Source: an uncultured bacterium (GTDB lineage: Bacteria; Verrucomicrobiota; Kiritimatiellia; RFP12; CAIWXQ01). From it: 60,647 bases of DNA. Below are positions 50,888-59,811 of the stretch, in pieces. The DNA is taken from assembly GCA_903916675.1 (NCBI GenBank), contig CAIWXQ010000043.1:1-60647 (forward strand), written 5' to 3'. Within the stretch, counting starts at the first letter, position 1. The number at the start of each line of letters is the position of its first letter. The position numbers and the translations under genes are program-made. The notes under the pieces are model-generated. The model made no database searches. It was not told the origin of the DNA and worked only from the letters and a program-made list of their open reading frames with translations.

Positions 50888-52703
50888 CAACTATCTCCCG
50901 CGCTCCGGTTTGGCGATCCCCATCCCGCCGCCGGGGCGCAGCGCCTGGCAGCGCCTGCTGGATATCTTGGTGGCGGACCGTCGGCATGTCTGGGTCTTGG
51001 GCACATTGCAGGCCTTTCAGGCAATCACCTACATTCCGTTCACGGCGGCGATCACGTACCTGATTGACAACGTGGTGACGCCCGCGGGGATTCCATTCGA
51101 GCGTCGCTGCTGGCTGGTCGCCGCCTGGGCTGGCGCCCTGTTGTTGCTGTGGCCGGTCCATGCGTGGTGCACGATTCGCGCCTATGGCTTGTCGCAGGAG
51201 TTGATCCGCACCACCACAGCCCGCCTGCGCCGCATGACAATTGACCATCTGCAGCGCATGTCACTTTCGTATTTCACCCGGCGCGGGGCAGGCGCGCTGT
51301 CGAACCAGGTGACGGTAGACCTCGGCCGTGTGGAGGGGTTTCTGGGGAACGTGGTGGGCTCGTTTCTGGCCAGCATGACGATCGGGATTGCGTCGTCGGC
51401 TTATATTTTCTGGCTGAACTGGAAACTGGCGCTGATCGCCGGGGTGGCGGTCCCGTTCCAGATTCTGGTCATCCGCAAAACAAACCGGCGCGTCCGGGAA
51501 CTCAACCGGAATGTGCAGCGTAGTGGCGAAATGTTCTCGGCCCGGATTGTGGAGTTTATCGGCGGCATGCGCCTGACCAAAAGCCTGGGGAACGAAGAAC
51601 TGGCCGCCAGCCAGCTGGGGGACTCCATCGAGGAAATTCGGGTTCGCGGGCTTTCCCAGAGCCTGTACATGCGCAAGCTGACGTTTCTCCTGCAGTTTTT
51701 GACCGAATACTCGACCACGTTGGTGTGGTGCGCCGCCGCAGTCATGGTGCTGCGGGGCCATGCCACTCTCGGTCAGGCCTTCGGGTTCCTGGCGGTGCTG
51801 GGTTTTGTGCGCGGCGGGTTGTATTCCTGGCTGGGTGCGTATGATACCTGGCAGCAGGCCCGGCCGGGCATGGAAAGCCTGCTGGCCCTTCTCGATTCTC
51901 GCGAATTGGAGGATTACCACCATGCGGCGCGCCATGTTGAAATTGCCGGGGCGGTCACGTTCTCGGGCGTCTCCTTCCGCTATCCCGGCGCTGCCAACAC
52001 GCCGGTTCTGGAGGCGATTGACCTGTATGTTCCCGCCGGGCAGCGCGTCGGACTGGTGGGCGAGACGGGCGCGGGGAAAAGCACCTTTCTCGATCTCATC
52101 CTTGGCTTTTACAAGCCCAATCAGGGCACAGTGCTGTATGATGGCCATGACCTCGCAACCATCGGCCTGCGGCAGCTGCGCCGGTCCTGTGCCATCATGA
52201 GCCAGGATGCCTTCCTGTGGAACACATCGGTGCGCGAGAACATCCGCTACGGCCGGCCCACGGCCACCGATGCCGAGGTGGAGAATGCGGCACGTCGGGC
52301 CCAGGCCCACGAGTTTATCTGTCATCTGGAAAACGGGTACGACACCTCGTGCGGTGAGCGCGGATCCTCGCTGAGCGGCGGTCAGCGCCAGCGCATCGCC
52401 CTGGCCCGGCTGTTCCTGCGCCAGCCCCGCATCATCGTCTTTGACGAGCCGACCAGCGCGCTGGACATCGAGACCGAGGCCCGGTTGCAGCGAGACCTCG
52501 ACGTGTTCTGCGAGGGACGCACCACATTCATCGTTGCGCACCGGCTCTCCACCCTGCACGGGGTCAATCGCATCTTGGTGTTTCGCAAGGGGCGCATCAT
52601 CGAGGATGGCAGCCCCGAGGAGCTGCAGACCCGTTCCGGCGGGCATTTTGCGCGTCTGCACGCCATCACGACGCAGCGCGCCCGGACGCCCAGACCGGGT
52701 TGA
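50871..52703 (+). CDS. ABC exporter, fused membrane and ATPase domains
   Basis: A 610-aa half-transporter of the MsbA/lipid-A or multidrug exporter type, expected to work as a homodimer. Six membrane helices lie at about 40-330, with coupling segments YFTRRGAGALSNQVTVDLGRV and FIGGMRLTKSLGNEELA. The ATPase domain has Walker A VGETGAGKSTFLDLI, Q-loop CAIMSQDAFLWN, signature SLSGGQRQRIALARLFL, Walker B IIVFDEPTSALD and H-loop IVAHRLSTLHG, all intact. Start at GTG 50871 with GGGGG upstream, inside the oxidoreductase gene. Substrate unknown. Confidence 0.92.
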   Translation: MSAAPDNYLPRSGLAIPIPPPGRSAWQRLLDILVADRRHVWVLGTLQAFQAITYIPFTAAITYLIDNVVTPAGIPFERRCWLVAAWAGALLLLWPVHAWCTIRAYGLSQELIRTTTARLRRMTIDHLQRMSLSYFTRRGAGALSNQVTVDLGRVEGFLGNVVGSFLASMTIGIASSAYIFWLNWKLALIAGVAVPFQILVIRKTNRRVRELNRNVQRSGEMFSARIVEFIGGMRLTKSLGNEELAASQLGDSIEEIRVRGLSQSLYMRKLTFLLQFLTEYSTTLVWCAAAVMVLRGHATLGQAFGFLAVLGFVRGGLYSWLGAYDTWQQARPGMESLLALLDSRELEDYHHAARHVEIAGAVTFSGVSFRYPGAANTPVLEAIDLYVPAGQRVGLVGETGAGKSTFLDLILGFYKPNQGTVLYDGHDLATIGLRQLRRSCAIMSQDAFLWNTSVRENIRYGRPTATDAEVENAARRAQAHEFICHLENGYDTSCGERGSSLSGGQRQRIALARLFLRQPRIIVFDEPTSALDIETEARLQRDLDVFCEGRTTFIVAHRLSTLHGVNRILVFRKGRIIEDGSPEELQTRSGGHFARLHAITTQRARTPRPG

Positions 52704-52768
52704 CCGGCGTCCTGCGCAGGGCGTCTGCACAGGAGGGGGCGTCGCGGTTTCATGTCCGGATTGTAGCC

Positions 52769-52798
52769 TTGCCGGAAGGCTTGTCTAAAAGGTATCCT
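52769..52798 (+). promoter_or_regulatory. Putative promoter before the CBS gene
   Basis: TTGCCG (52769-52774), an 18-bp spacer and TATCCT (52793-52798). Each box matches 4 of 6 consensus bases. The predicted start (about 52805) coincides with the base of the hairpin at 52804-52839. Confidence 0.35.
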
Positions 52799-52803
52799 TA
52801 TAC

Positions 52804-52839
52804 GACAAATGTTTCCCGCGAATGCGGAAAACATTTGTC
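52804..52839 (+). promoter_or_regulatory. 5'-leader hairpin before the CBS gene
   Basis: 16-bp arms (52804-52819 and 52824-52839) with one mismatch and a GAAT loop, AT-rich in the stem (GACAAATGTTTCCCGC / GCGGAAAACATTTGTC). The ribosome-binding site GGGAGG (52841-52846) starts two bases after the stem. It may be a 5' stabiliser, a translational switch or a protein operator. Confidence 0.6.
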
Positions 52840-52851
52840 AGGGAGGTCATC

Positions 52852-53298
52852 ATGAATGCGACTGTGAGCGACATGCTGCGTGCCAAGGGCGGAGGTGTCG
52901 AAACCATCGAATTGGGAGCGACCATTCTGGAGGCGGTCCAGCGCATGAGCGCCCGGCGGATTGGCTGCCTGGTGGTGCTGGATGCCGACAAGAGCCCCTG
53001 CGGCATCATCAGCGAGCGCGACTGCCTGTGGAAGACAGTCGCGGTGGGCGAAGCCATGGAGCGTACGCGGGTGCAGTCAAAGATGACTCCGATCGCGCAG
53101 ATGAGCACGGTCACGGCTACCCATACGGTGGACGACTGCATGAGCCTGATGACGCGCGAGCGCCACCGCCATCTGCCGGTCATGGAGGACGGCAAGCTCG
53201 TCGGCTTGATTTCCATCGGCGACGTGGTCAAGTTCACGATCGGCTCGCACGAGGCCATGATCCAGAGCCTGCAGCGGTACATTCACGGAACCATGTAG
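52852..53298 (+). CDS. CBS-pair domain protein
   Basis: A 148-aa protein that is a single Bateman module: CBS 1 at about 10-70 (TILEAVQRMSARRIGCLVVLDADKSPCGIISERDCL) and CBS 2 at about 80-138 (HTVDDCMSLMTRERHRHLPVMEDGKLVGLISIGDVV), quoted in overlapping pieces from the ends. Such proteins usually bind AMP, ATP or other adenosyl ligands and regulate a partner. The start at 52852 is chosen for GGGAGG 5 nt upstream. It is preceded by a prominent hairpin and is a single gene; the partner is unknown. Confidence 0.9.
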   Translation: MNATVSDMLRAKGGGVETIELGATILEAVQRMSARRIGCLVVLDADKSPCGIISERDCLWKTVAVGEAMERTRVQSKMTPIAQMSTVTATHTVDDCMSLMTRERHRHLPVMEDGKLVGLISIGDVVKFTIGSHEAMIQSLQRYIHGTM

Positions 53299-53370
53299 CC
53301 TTCGATTTCTGTTTCTGCGCCCGTGCGGTTCGGACCGGCACGGCGGAACGACGAAAAAGGGGACTTTGCC

Positions 53371-54090
53371 ATGTTATTTTTTGATCCGCTCTATCTATTG
53401 ATGCTGGCTCCGGCGCTTCTGCTGTCGTTGGTGGCCACACTGCTGACGCGCGGCATGTTCGCGAAATACGCCAAGGTGCCGTCAGCCTCCGGTCTGACCG
53501 GTGCGCAGGCGGCTGAGCGCATGCTGCGCAGTCAGGGAATTTTCGATGTCAAGGTCGAGCGTGTGGACGGGTTTCTGACCGACCACTACGATCCCTCGCA
53601 GAAGACTCTGCGCCTCTCGCCCGATGTGTACGATGCGGAGTCGCTCTCCGCCATCGGCGTGGCCTGCCATGAGGCCGGACATGCGCTCCAGCACGCCCAC
53701 GCGTACGCGCCGCTGGCGCTGCGTACCGCGCTGGTGCCGCTGGCGCAGTTCGGCAGTCAGGCCTCGTACTGGATCATCCTCGCCGGTTTCTTGCTCACGG
53801 GGTTCATCGGGCATGGCGCGGCGCTGCTCCTGCTCAAGATTGGCATTGTCTGCTTCGCCACAACCGTGGTTTTTGCGCTCGTGACCCTGCCGGTGGAGTG
53901 GGATGCCAGCCACCGCGCCAAGGAGCACATGGTCTCGTCGTTTGTCGTGGGGCCAGATCAGGCGGTGGCCGCGGGCCGCGTGCTGAACGCGGCGTTCCTG
54001 ACCTATGTCGCCGCCGCCGTTTCCGCCCTCCTGACGCTGCTCTACTACTTGATCCGCTCCGGGTTGCTCGGCGGCGGACGACGCGACTGA
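53371..54090 (+). CDS. YugP-like zinc metallopeptidase
   Basis: A 239-aa membrane protein of the zinc_peptidase_2 (YugP) family. An N-terminal hydrophobic helix (LYLLMLAPALLLSLVATLL) is followed by a soluble segment with VERVDGFLTDHYDPSQKTLRLS and the metal site ACHEAGHALQHA (HEAGH). Two or three membrane helices follow, then LPVEWDASHRAKEHM with the third ligand region (E/H), as in the family. The ATG at 53371 is preferred because AAAGGGGAC precedes it. htpG follows after 44 bp, which include the CTCTGACC repeat. Confidence 0.88.
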   Translation: MLFFDPLYLLMLAPALLLSLVATLLTRGMFAKYAKVPSASGLTGAQAAERMLRSQGIFDVKVERVDGFLTDHYDPSQKTLRLSPDVYDAESLSAIGVACHEAGHALQHAHAYAPLALRTALVPLAQFGSQASYWIILAGFLLTGFIGHGAALLLLKIGIVCFATTVVFALVTLPVEWDASHRAKEHMVSSFVVGPDQAVAAGRVLNAAFLTYVAAAVSALLTLLYYLIRSGLLGGGRRD

Positions 54091-54130
54091 CCTCTGACCC
54101 CTGATCTCTGACCTCTGAATTCTGGCCTCC
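54088..54130. repeat. CTCTGACC-type repeat before htpG
   Basis: Runs of CTCTGACC-like units fill the entire gap between the peptidase stop and htpG. Bases 54101-54129 match 311-339 at 28 of 29 positions. The repeat displaces any ordinary ribosome-binding site before htpG. Confidence 0.7.
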
Positions 54131-54134
54131 CAAT

Positions 54135-56027
54135 ATGTCTACCCAAACCCGCTCCTTCCAAGCTGAAGTCCGGCAACTGCTGGACATTGTCATCCACTCG
54201 CTCTACTCCAGGAAGGAGATCTTCCTGCGGGAATTGATCTCCAACGCCTCGGACGCGATCGACCGCGCGCAGTACGAGGGGCTCACGGACAAGACCCTCG
54301 TGGCCGACGCGCCGGTCTGGGAGATCGGGCTCCGCGTGGACAAGGCGGCGCGCACGCTGACCATCGAGGACAACGGCATCGGGCTGGACGCCGCTGGCAT
54401 CGAATCGTGCCTTGGCACCATCGCGCGCTCCGGTACCAAGGTGTTTGTTGAGGCGGCCAAGGCCAAGTCCGGCGCCAACGCGCCGGAATCGATCGGCCAG
54501 TTTGGCGTGGGGTTTTACTCAGCGTTCATGGTGGCGGACAAGGTCACAGTCGATTCCCTCGCGCGCGGCGCGGGCGCGAAGCCGGTGCAGTGGTGGTCGG
54601 CCGGCGACGGCGTTTACACGGTGGCCGACAGCGCGCGCACCACGCCCGGCACGGCTGTGACGCTCCACCTGCGCGAAGGCATGGACGAATTTCTCGAGGA
54701 GTGGCGCATCCGCGAGCTGGTCAAGCAGCACTCCGATTTCATCGCCTATCCGATCCGTTTCACGGACGCCGCCAAGCCGCTGGCCGTTGCACCTGCGCCG
54801 GTCAATACCATGCGGGCGCTCTGGAAGCGCGCGAAGTCCGAGATCAAGGACGCGGAGTACAAGGAGTTCTACCAGCACCTTGCGCACGACCGCCACGACC
54901 CGCTGAAGACGATCCACATTGTGGCTGAAGGCGCGGTCGAGTTCCGTGCGCTGCTCTTCCTGCCGCCGGAGCCGACGTTCGACATGCTCATGCCCGCCGT
55001 CGGCAACCGCCGCCACGGCCTGCACCTCTACGTACGCAACGTGTTCATTGGGTCGGACTTCGATGCGCTGCTGCCCGAATACCTGCGGTTCGTGCGTGGC
55101 GTGGTGGAGTCCGGCGACCTGCCTCTGAACGTTTCGCGCGAGATGCTGCAGGATGACGCCGTCATCCGCAAGATCCGCAGCAACCTCGTGGCTAAGGTGC
55201 TCGCCACCCTGACGGAGATGCTGCGCGATGAACCGGAGGCCTACCGCAAGTTCTTCCGCTCCTTTGGCCGGATCCTGAAGGAGGGTTTCCACTTTGACCC
55301 GGATCACGCCGACAAGCTGAAGGAACTGGCTCTCTTCCCCTCGGCCAACACCGAGGGCGAGGGGCTGCTCTCGCTCCGGCAGTATCGCGATGCCATGCCG
55401 TCGAAGCAGCAGGAGATCTACTACCTTCTGGCGGAGAGTTTGGAGACCGCGCGGCAGTCGCCGCAGCTCGAGGCCGTGAAGAAACACGGCGGAGACGTGC
55501 TCTTTTTTGTGGACCCGATCGACGCCTGGGTGGCGGAGGAGGCCGGCGAATACGACGGCTGCAAGTTCCGCGCGATCGACCAGGGCGATCTCGATCTCGG
55601 CTCGCCGGAGGAACAGTCCGAGGCGAAGAAGCAGCGCGAGGTGGTGGACAAGTCGCTCCGGCCGCTGCTGGATTTGATGCGCGAGAAACTCTCCGGCGAC
55701 GTGTCCGCCGTGCGCCCTTCCGCGCGTTTGACCGACTCGCCCTGCTGTCTGGTGGCCGCCACCGGCCGGCTGAACCCGGCCATGGAGCGCATGCTCCGCG
55801 CCATGAACCAGGAAGTGCCGAAGGAGCTTCGTATCCTGGAAGTCAACCCGACCCACCCGCTGCTGGCGCGGATGCAGAAGATGTTCGCAGCCGACCGCAA
55901 CGATCCGCGGCTGGCGGACTTCGTGGAACTGCTGCACGGCGAAGCGTTGCTTGCTGAGGGCGCCGCGCCGCGCGACCCGCGCAAGTTCACGAAGCTGGTG
56001 GCGGATCTGATGACCCGGGCGGTGTGA
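54135..56027 (+). CDS. htpG: Chaperone HtpG (Hsp90)
   Basis: Bacterial Hsp90, an ATP-dependent chaperone dimer; 630 aa, normal length. N-terminal GHKL ATPase domain: SRKEIFLRELISNASDAIDR with the catalytic Glu and Mg-binding Asn, DNGIGLDAAGIESCLGTIARSG (read in parts), and IGQFGVGFYSAFMVAD. The middle domain has YVRNVFIGSDFDALLPEYLRFVRGVVES (in parts) and the conserved LPLNVSRE with the ATP-contacting Arg. The C-terminal domain ends LLHGEALLAEGAAPRDPRKF. The upstream region is taken up by the repeat, so no usual ribosome-binding site or promoter is visible close to the start. Confidence 0.96.
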   Translation: MSTQTRSFQAEVRQLLDIVIHSLYSRKEIFLRELISNASDAIDRAQYEGLTDKTLVADAPVWEIGLRVDKAARTLTIEDNGIGLDAAGIESCLGTIARSGTKVFVEAAKAKSGANAPESIGQFGVGFYSAFMVADKVTVDSLARGAGAKPVQWWSAGDGVYTVADSARTTPGTAVTLHLREGMDEFLEEWRIRELVKQHSDFIAYPIRFTDAAKPLAVAPAPVNTMRALWKRAKSEIKDAEYKEFYQHLAHDRHDPLKTIHIVAEGAVEFRALLFLPPEPTFDMLMPAVGNRRHGLHLYVRNVFIGSDFDALLPEYLRFVRGVVESGDLPLNVSREMLQDDAVIRKIRSNLVAKVLATLTEMLRDEPEAYRKFFRSFGRILKEGFHFDPDHADKLKELALFPSANTEGEGLLSLRQYRDAMPSKQQEIYYLLAESLETARQSPQLEAVKKHGGDVLFFVDPIDAWVAEEAGEYDGCKFRAIDQGDLDLGSPEEQSEAKKQREVVDKSLRPLLDLMREKLSGDVSAVRPSARLTDSPCCLVAATGRLNPAMERMLRAMNQEVPKELRILEVNPTHPLLARMQKMFAADRNDPRLADFVELLHGEALLAEGAAPRDPRKFTKLVADLMTRAV

Positions 56028-56106
56028 ATCAGTTGCGCGCGTTGTGAGGCGACAAAAGATGCCCGGGCGGATCCGGGTCCTTGCCCGATCCAGAAAGGGA
56101 TTGCTC

Positions 56107-58260
56107 ATGTCCGGTGAAAACACCCCTGTCGTTCCGGCGCCCTTTCTCTCCACGCCGCGGGCGCGCTGGGCGCATCGCATGCCGGCTATCCTTTTTTTCG
56201 GCGGGCTGCTCGTGGTTTTCTGCTACTACGCCACGGCTGTGGCGCGCGGCACAGGCGGGCACCCGGCGCTCGCGCAACCCGATTCGCTGATTTACATGCA
56301 GTACGCCCGTTCCATGGCTGAGGGGCATGCATACGTGTTCAGCCCCGGCGACGCGCCCTCGACCGGCAGCACCAGCCACCTCTATCCGTTTGTGCTGGCC
56401 GTGTTTTTTTGGCTTGGCGCGCGCGGCGACGGGTTAATCGACGCCATCTTTCTCTTGAACGCCGGATGCTTCCTCGTCTGGTTGCAGCTCTTCTGGCATG
56501 TGGCGCGGCGCGTGGCGCCGGCGCAGGCCCTGCTGGCTGCCGGGCTGGTGTTGCTCAATGGGCACCTGGCGCTGGCGGCCATGGGGCAGACGGACGTCAC
56601 GCTGTTCCTGGCTCTGTCGTGGGGATTGCTGGCCGCGCTGCTGTACGGACGCTTCCGCTGGGCTGCAGTGTTGATCTTTCTTTGCGCGCTGGCGCGTCCG
56701 GAGGGGATGGTCCTGGCCACGATGCTGATGGGCCTGGCCGCCGTGTTTGCCTGGCGGCGATCGCCATTGGCGCGCGGTTTTCTCGGCGCAGCCGGCGCCG
56801 GCGTGCTGGGTACGATCGCCGTGCTGGTACTCAACCGGCTGCTGACGGGGATGTGGCAGTTCCAGTCTATCTCCGGCAAGGGGTATCTCAACGTCTTTCC
56901 GCTGCTCGGCGGATTGGGGTGCGCGGCGCGCGATTTTCTTACGATGCTGCGCGAGTTGCTCTTCAATGTCGGCGCTGAGCCGCGGTCGAATTACTTTGCG
57001 CCGGTCGTCGGTGGCAGTCTGGCCGTGCTGGGACTGGCGCGTCTGTTGCGCAACCTGACACCCCTGCGCGGCGCGGCATTCGCGCCGCCCGTGTCGCGTG
57101 CCGCCCGCGTGGCTGTGCTGCTCTGGTGGCTCGGTTGCTGCCTGGCAGCGCTGGGGCTGGTGGCAATGAGCGAGTTTCAAGGGCTGGGGAACGATCGCTA
57201 TCTGATCTGGGTTCTGCCGACGTGGTATCTCCTGTCCGCCGCGGGCGTGGGGCAGGTGGCGCAATGGGCCAGCCGCCGGCAGGTGGCCATGGTGCTGGGC
57301 GTGGCGCTGCTCGGAATGGAAGTGGCGACGGCACCGTTTTTTCTGGCACGGTTTGCCGCGCAGAACATGGCGACGCAGGCGATGGTGACTTTCACCCGGG
57401 ACATCCACGCGACGCTGCCGGCCGGTGCGCCGCTGGGCATGCTCGAAGGCGGCGGCGTCCGCTATTACTTGGGCAACCGTCCGGTTCGCCAGCTCTCCGG
57501 TATTCTGTCGCCCGCCTTTCGCTGCAATCCGCACGACATGATGAGCGCGTTCGAGACGTTGCGACACGAGCCGGCGCTGCGCTTCAACGCCTGGCTGATC
57601 CAGGCCTCTCGTCGCGGGTGGTGCGAGGAGACCGGCCTGCTGGGCGATTGCATCGCTACGGATACCGACACGCCGCCGGACGGCTACGGTTTCGGCGTGT
57701 ATGAGGCGAACTGGGAGGCCATGTCGGTGGCGAGCCTGCTGCCGCTTGATCCGGTTGCCACGAATGCGGTCGTCGGGTTGAGACGGGTCGACCAGCTCGA
57801 CGTCGGTTACGCGCCGGACGAACGCCGCTGCGGCTATCGCACGGGGCAGCGTCTGGTGGACGTATGCTACCTGCCGTTCGTCGCATGCCGAAAGCTCGGA
57901 ACGGGGAAGATCACTGAGGTCGGCCGCGTCGTGATCGGCTGGGACGAGTTCCGCGTGGCAGCGCCCGGGCGCCTGCAGTCGATGCGCGTGGTGCTGCGCA
58001 CGGCGCTCGACGCGTCTTGCACCACGGTGCACTCCAACATGCGTCAGGCGGGCGAGGAGTTCCACCTGCGCTCGCCGCTGCGGTTGCGATTGCTGATCAA
58101 TGGCGAGCCACTCCCCGAAATGAGCATCCCTGTGACGTGTACCAACGACGCCTTCGCCGAATGCGTGCTCGATATCCCGGCTTCCGCTGTTACGACCGAT
58201 CCGTTGGAGGTGGTCATCGCCGGCGACCATATCGCGTGTGGGTACTGGTTCTACCAGTGA
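56107..58260 (+). CDS. Large polytopic membrane protein
   Basis: A 717-aa protein from the ATG at 56107 (AGAAAGGG upstream; an in-frame ATG at 56044 lacks one). Residues about 20-420 contain 10-12 membrane helices with a first-loop LAQPDSLIYMQYARSMAEGHAYVF motif. An acidic residue in the first periplasmic loop and a following YxQYAR segment are typical of GT-C glycosyltransferases and PMT-like proteins. The C-terminal 280 residues are soluble, with a TIHATLPAGAPLG-like THGA stretch and a beta-rich end. It may transfer a lipid-linked sugar; the assignment is by architecture only. It resembles 32889-34697 in its membrane part. Confidence 0.7.
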   Translation: MSGENTPVVPAPFLSTPRARWAHRMPAILFFGGLLVVFCYYATAVARGTGGHPALAQPDSLIYMQYARSMAEGHAYVFSPGDAPSTGSTSHLYPFVLAVFFWLGARGDGLIDAIFLLNAGCFLVWLQLFWHVARRVAPAQALLAAGLVLLNGHLALAAMGQTDVTLFLALSWGLLAALLYGRFRWAAVLIFLCALARPEGMVLATMLMGLAAVFAWRRSPLARGFLGAAGAGVLGTIAVLVLNRLLTGMWQFQSISGKGYLNVFPLLGGLGCAARDFLTMLRELLFNVGAEPRSNYFAPVVGGSLAVLGLARLLRNLTPLRGAAFAPPVSRAARVAVLLWWLGCCLAALGLVAMSEFQGLGNDRYLIWVLPTWYLLSAAGVGQVAQWASRRQVAMVLGVALLGMEVATAPFFLARFAAQNMATQAMVTFTRDIHATLPAGAPLGMLEGGGVRYYLGNRPVRQLSGILSPAFRCNPHDMMSAFETLRHEPALRFNAWLIQASRRGWCEETGLLGDCIATDTDTPPDGYGFGVYEANWEAMSVASLLPLDPVATNAVVGLRRVDQLDVGYAPDERRCGYRTGQRLVDVCYLPFVACRKLGTGKITEVGRVVIGWDEFRVAAPGRLQSMRVVLRTALDASCTTVHSNMRQAGEEFHLRSPLRLRLLINGEPLPEMSIPVTCTNDAFAECVLDIPASAVTTDPLEVVIAGDHIACGYWFYQ

Positions 58261-58411
58261 GGATGGCTGCGCGGCGCGCGAGCAGTTGCCCCGGCCTTCG
58301 ATCCCCGACGTTCTCCTTTGGTAATATCGATTCTGGCGCAGCGTTCCCTTTTCCTGCCAGTGCACGTTCTCCGCCAAGGCGCATGTGTGCGGCGCAATGC
58401 GCGTGGATGAT

Positions 58412-58440
58412 TTGACGCCGGGCGACGGATTGGGTAAAGT
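58412..58440 (+). promoter_or_regulatory. Putative promoter, zinc-ribbon gene
   Basis: TTGACG (58412-58417), a 17-bp spacer and TAAAGT (58435-58440), about 48 nt before the GTG start at 58488. The boxes match 5 and 4 of 6 consensus bases. Confidence 0.5.
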
Positions 58441-58487
58441 TATTTACTTGTTCTTTGGCCATGTCTGTTCCGATGGTTGGAGGCTGT

Positions 58488-59183
58488 GTGAGTATTATTC
58501 AACCGCTGCTTGTGCTTCAGGACATCGATGCGCGCATTCGCGCGGCCCAGCAGGAGGCGCGGGACATCCCGCTCCGCAAGGAGCAGGAGAAAAAGCGGCT
58601 GACCGGAGCGAAGGAACTGCTCGTCACGGCACAGGCCGCGAGCAAGGCCGCGCAGGCACGCGTGGACGAGGTTGAACTTGAGATCAAGTCCCGCCGCGAT
58701 AAGATCACCACCCTCCGCAGCCAGCAGGTCAATCTCAAGACCAACAAGGAATTCGCGGCGATGAACCTGGAGATCGCCACGATTGAGGGCCAGATCGACG
58801 CCCTTGAGTCGCGGCAGGTGGTTGCCATGGACGCCGTGGTGCCGGCGCGCGCCCGCGTGCAGGAGTGCGAGAAGAAACTTCATGACGATCAGGCGGTCGT
58901 GGACGGCTACGGCAAGGAACTCGATGCGCGCTTGGCGGTTGTGCAGGCCGAACTTAAGCAGGCAGAGGCTGACCGGGTCGAGGCGCTCAAGGACGTGCCG
59001 CCCGCGTTTGCGCCTGTCTACATGCGCCTGATCTCCCGCCGCTGGCCTCCGGTTGTGGCGCTGGAGGGGAGCGCCTGCGGCGGATGCCATCTCACGCAGC
59101 CGCCTGCCGTGTCCCACACCGTGCGCCGCAACAACAGCTTGGTGATCTGCCAGAGCTGCGGAAGGATTCTGTATTACGCATAG
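58488..59183 (+). CDS. Coiled-coil C4 zinc-ribbon protein
   Basis: A 231-aa protein of the zf-RING_7 (DUF164-type) family. A long antiparallel coiled coil at about 5-170 is rich in Ala, Glu, Lys and Arg (QDIDARIRAAQQEARD, RDKITTLRSQQVNLKTNKEF, AMNLEIATIEGQIDALESRQ). A C-terminal zinc ribbon has four cysteines in GSACGGCHLTQPP and VICQSCGRILYYA. The function of the family is not settled; nucleic-acid binding is often proposed. The start GTG at 58488 is chosen for GGAGG 4 nt upstream. ATGs at 58461 and 58473 are possible. The next gene is rnpB. Confidence 0.85.
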   Translation: MSIIQPLLVLQDIDARIRAAQQEARDIPLRKEQEKKRLTGAKELLVTAQAASKAAQARVDEVELEIKSRRDKITTLRSQQVNLKTNKEFAAMNLEIATIEGQIDALESRQVVAMDAVVPARARVQECEKKLHDDQAVVDGYGKELDARLAVVQAELKQAEADRVEALKDVPPAFAPVYMRLISRRWPPVVALEGSACGGCHLTQPPAVSHTVRRNNSLVICQSCGRILYYA

Positions 59184-59269
59184 ATTTTTTGCGCGGCCAC
59201 TGAAGGCGCAGAGAACTTGATTACTGCGGCCAGGGGCCGCGGTTCTTTGTTGGCCGCGTAGCTGATCAT

Positions 59270-59322
59270 CGAAAATCGGGATCGTAATCTTTCGATCCCT
59301 ATCCTGATAGGATCCCGATCTT
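59270..59322. repeat. ATCGGGATCG-type intergenic repeat
   Basis: Contains AAAATCGGGATCGTAATC and GATCCCTATCCTGATAGGATC, an interrupted palindrome. It is related to the stretches at 28157-28235 and 40780-40815. Confidence 0.45.
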
Positions 59323-59373
59323 GATATGTTCGCCAGAACAGCCTTCAGCCTGACAGCCTTCCGTTCCCCACGC

Positions 59374-59402
59374 TTGCCTTCCCGCACCGGACGGTCTACA
59401 TT
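59374..59402 (+). promoter_or_regulatory. rnpB promoter
   Basis: TTGCCT (59374-59379), a 17-bp spacer and TACATT (59397-59402). The expected start, 7-8 nt downstream, coincides with the predicted 5' end of the RNase P RNA at 59410. Confidence 0.6.
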
Positions 59403-59409
59403 CTTTTTG

Positions 59410-59804
59410 GCGAACGCGTGGGGAGGGGACTGGTCGCTGCATGCCGCGCGAGCGGCGTGGGGAGGAAAGTCCGGACTCCGCAGGGCGGGATGTCCCGTGG
59501 TTAACGCGGGAGAGGCGCTGCCAGATCGGCGTCGACGGAAAGTGCCACAGAAAACAAACCGCCGGGTGCCGCAAGGCGCACGGTAAGGGTGAAAAGGTGG
59601 TGTAAGAGACCACCGGGCTGCCGCGCAAGCGGCGCCGCAGGGCAAACCCCGTCCGGAGCAAGATCGAATAGGGGGCCGATGGCGCGGCCCGCGCCGACCG
59701 GCTTCGGCCGGAGAGGTCCCGGGTAGATCGCATAGACGAATGACCAGGCCGCCGCCTCGTGCGGCGGAACAGAATCCGGCTTATGATCCTCCCGCGCGTT
59801 CGCC
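59410..59804 (+). ncRNA. rnpB: RNase P RNA, bacterial class A
   Basis: Catalytic RNA of RNase P, which trims tRNA 5' leaders; about 395 nt. The conserved blocks are present in order: GAGGAAAGTCCGGACTCC (P3-P4 region), ACAGAAAACAAACCGCC, GGTAAGGGTGAAAAGGTG, AAGAGACCACCG, AGGGCAAACCCC with GAGCAAGATCGAATAGGGGG, TAGATCGCATAGACGAATGA, and ACAGAATCCGGCTTATG near the 3' end. P1 pairs GGCGAACGCG at the 5' end (59410-59419) with CGCGTTCGCC at the 3' end (59795-59804), which sets the borders. No terminator follows before the next gene. Confidence 0.97.
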
Positions 59805-59811
59805 ACTTGGT

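Noticed and set aside
54519..56180. 553-codon frame opposite htpG
   Set aside because: HtpG is unmistakable on the plus strand; the antisense translation has no family features.
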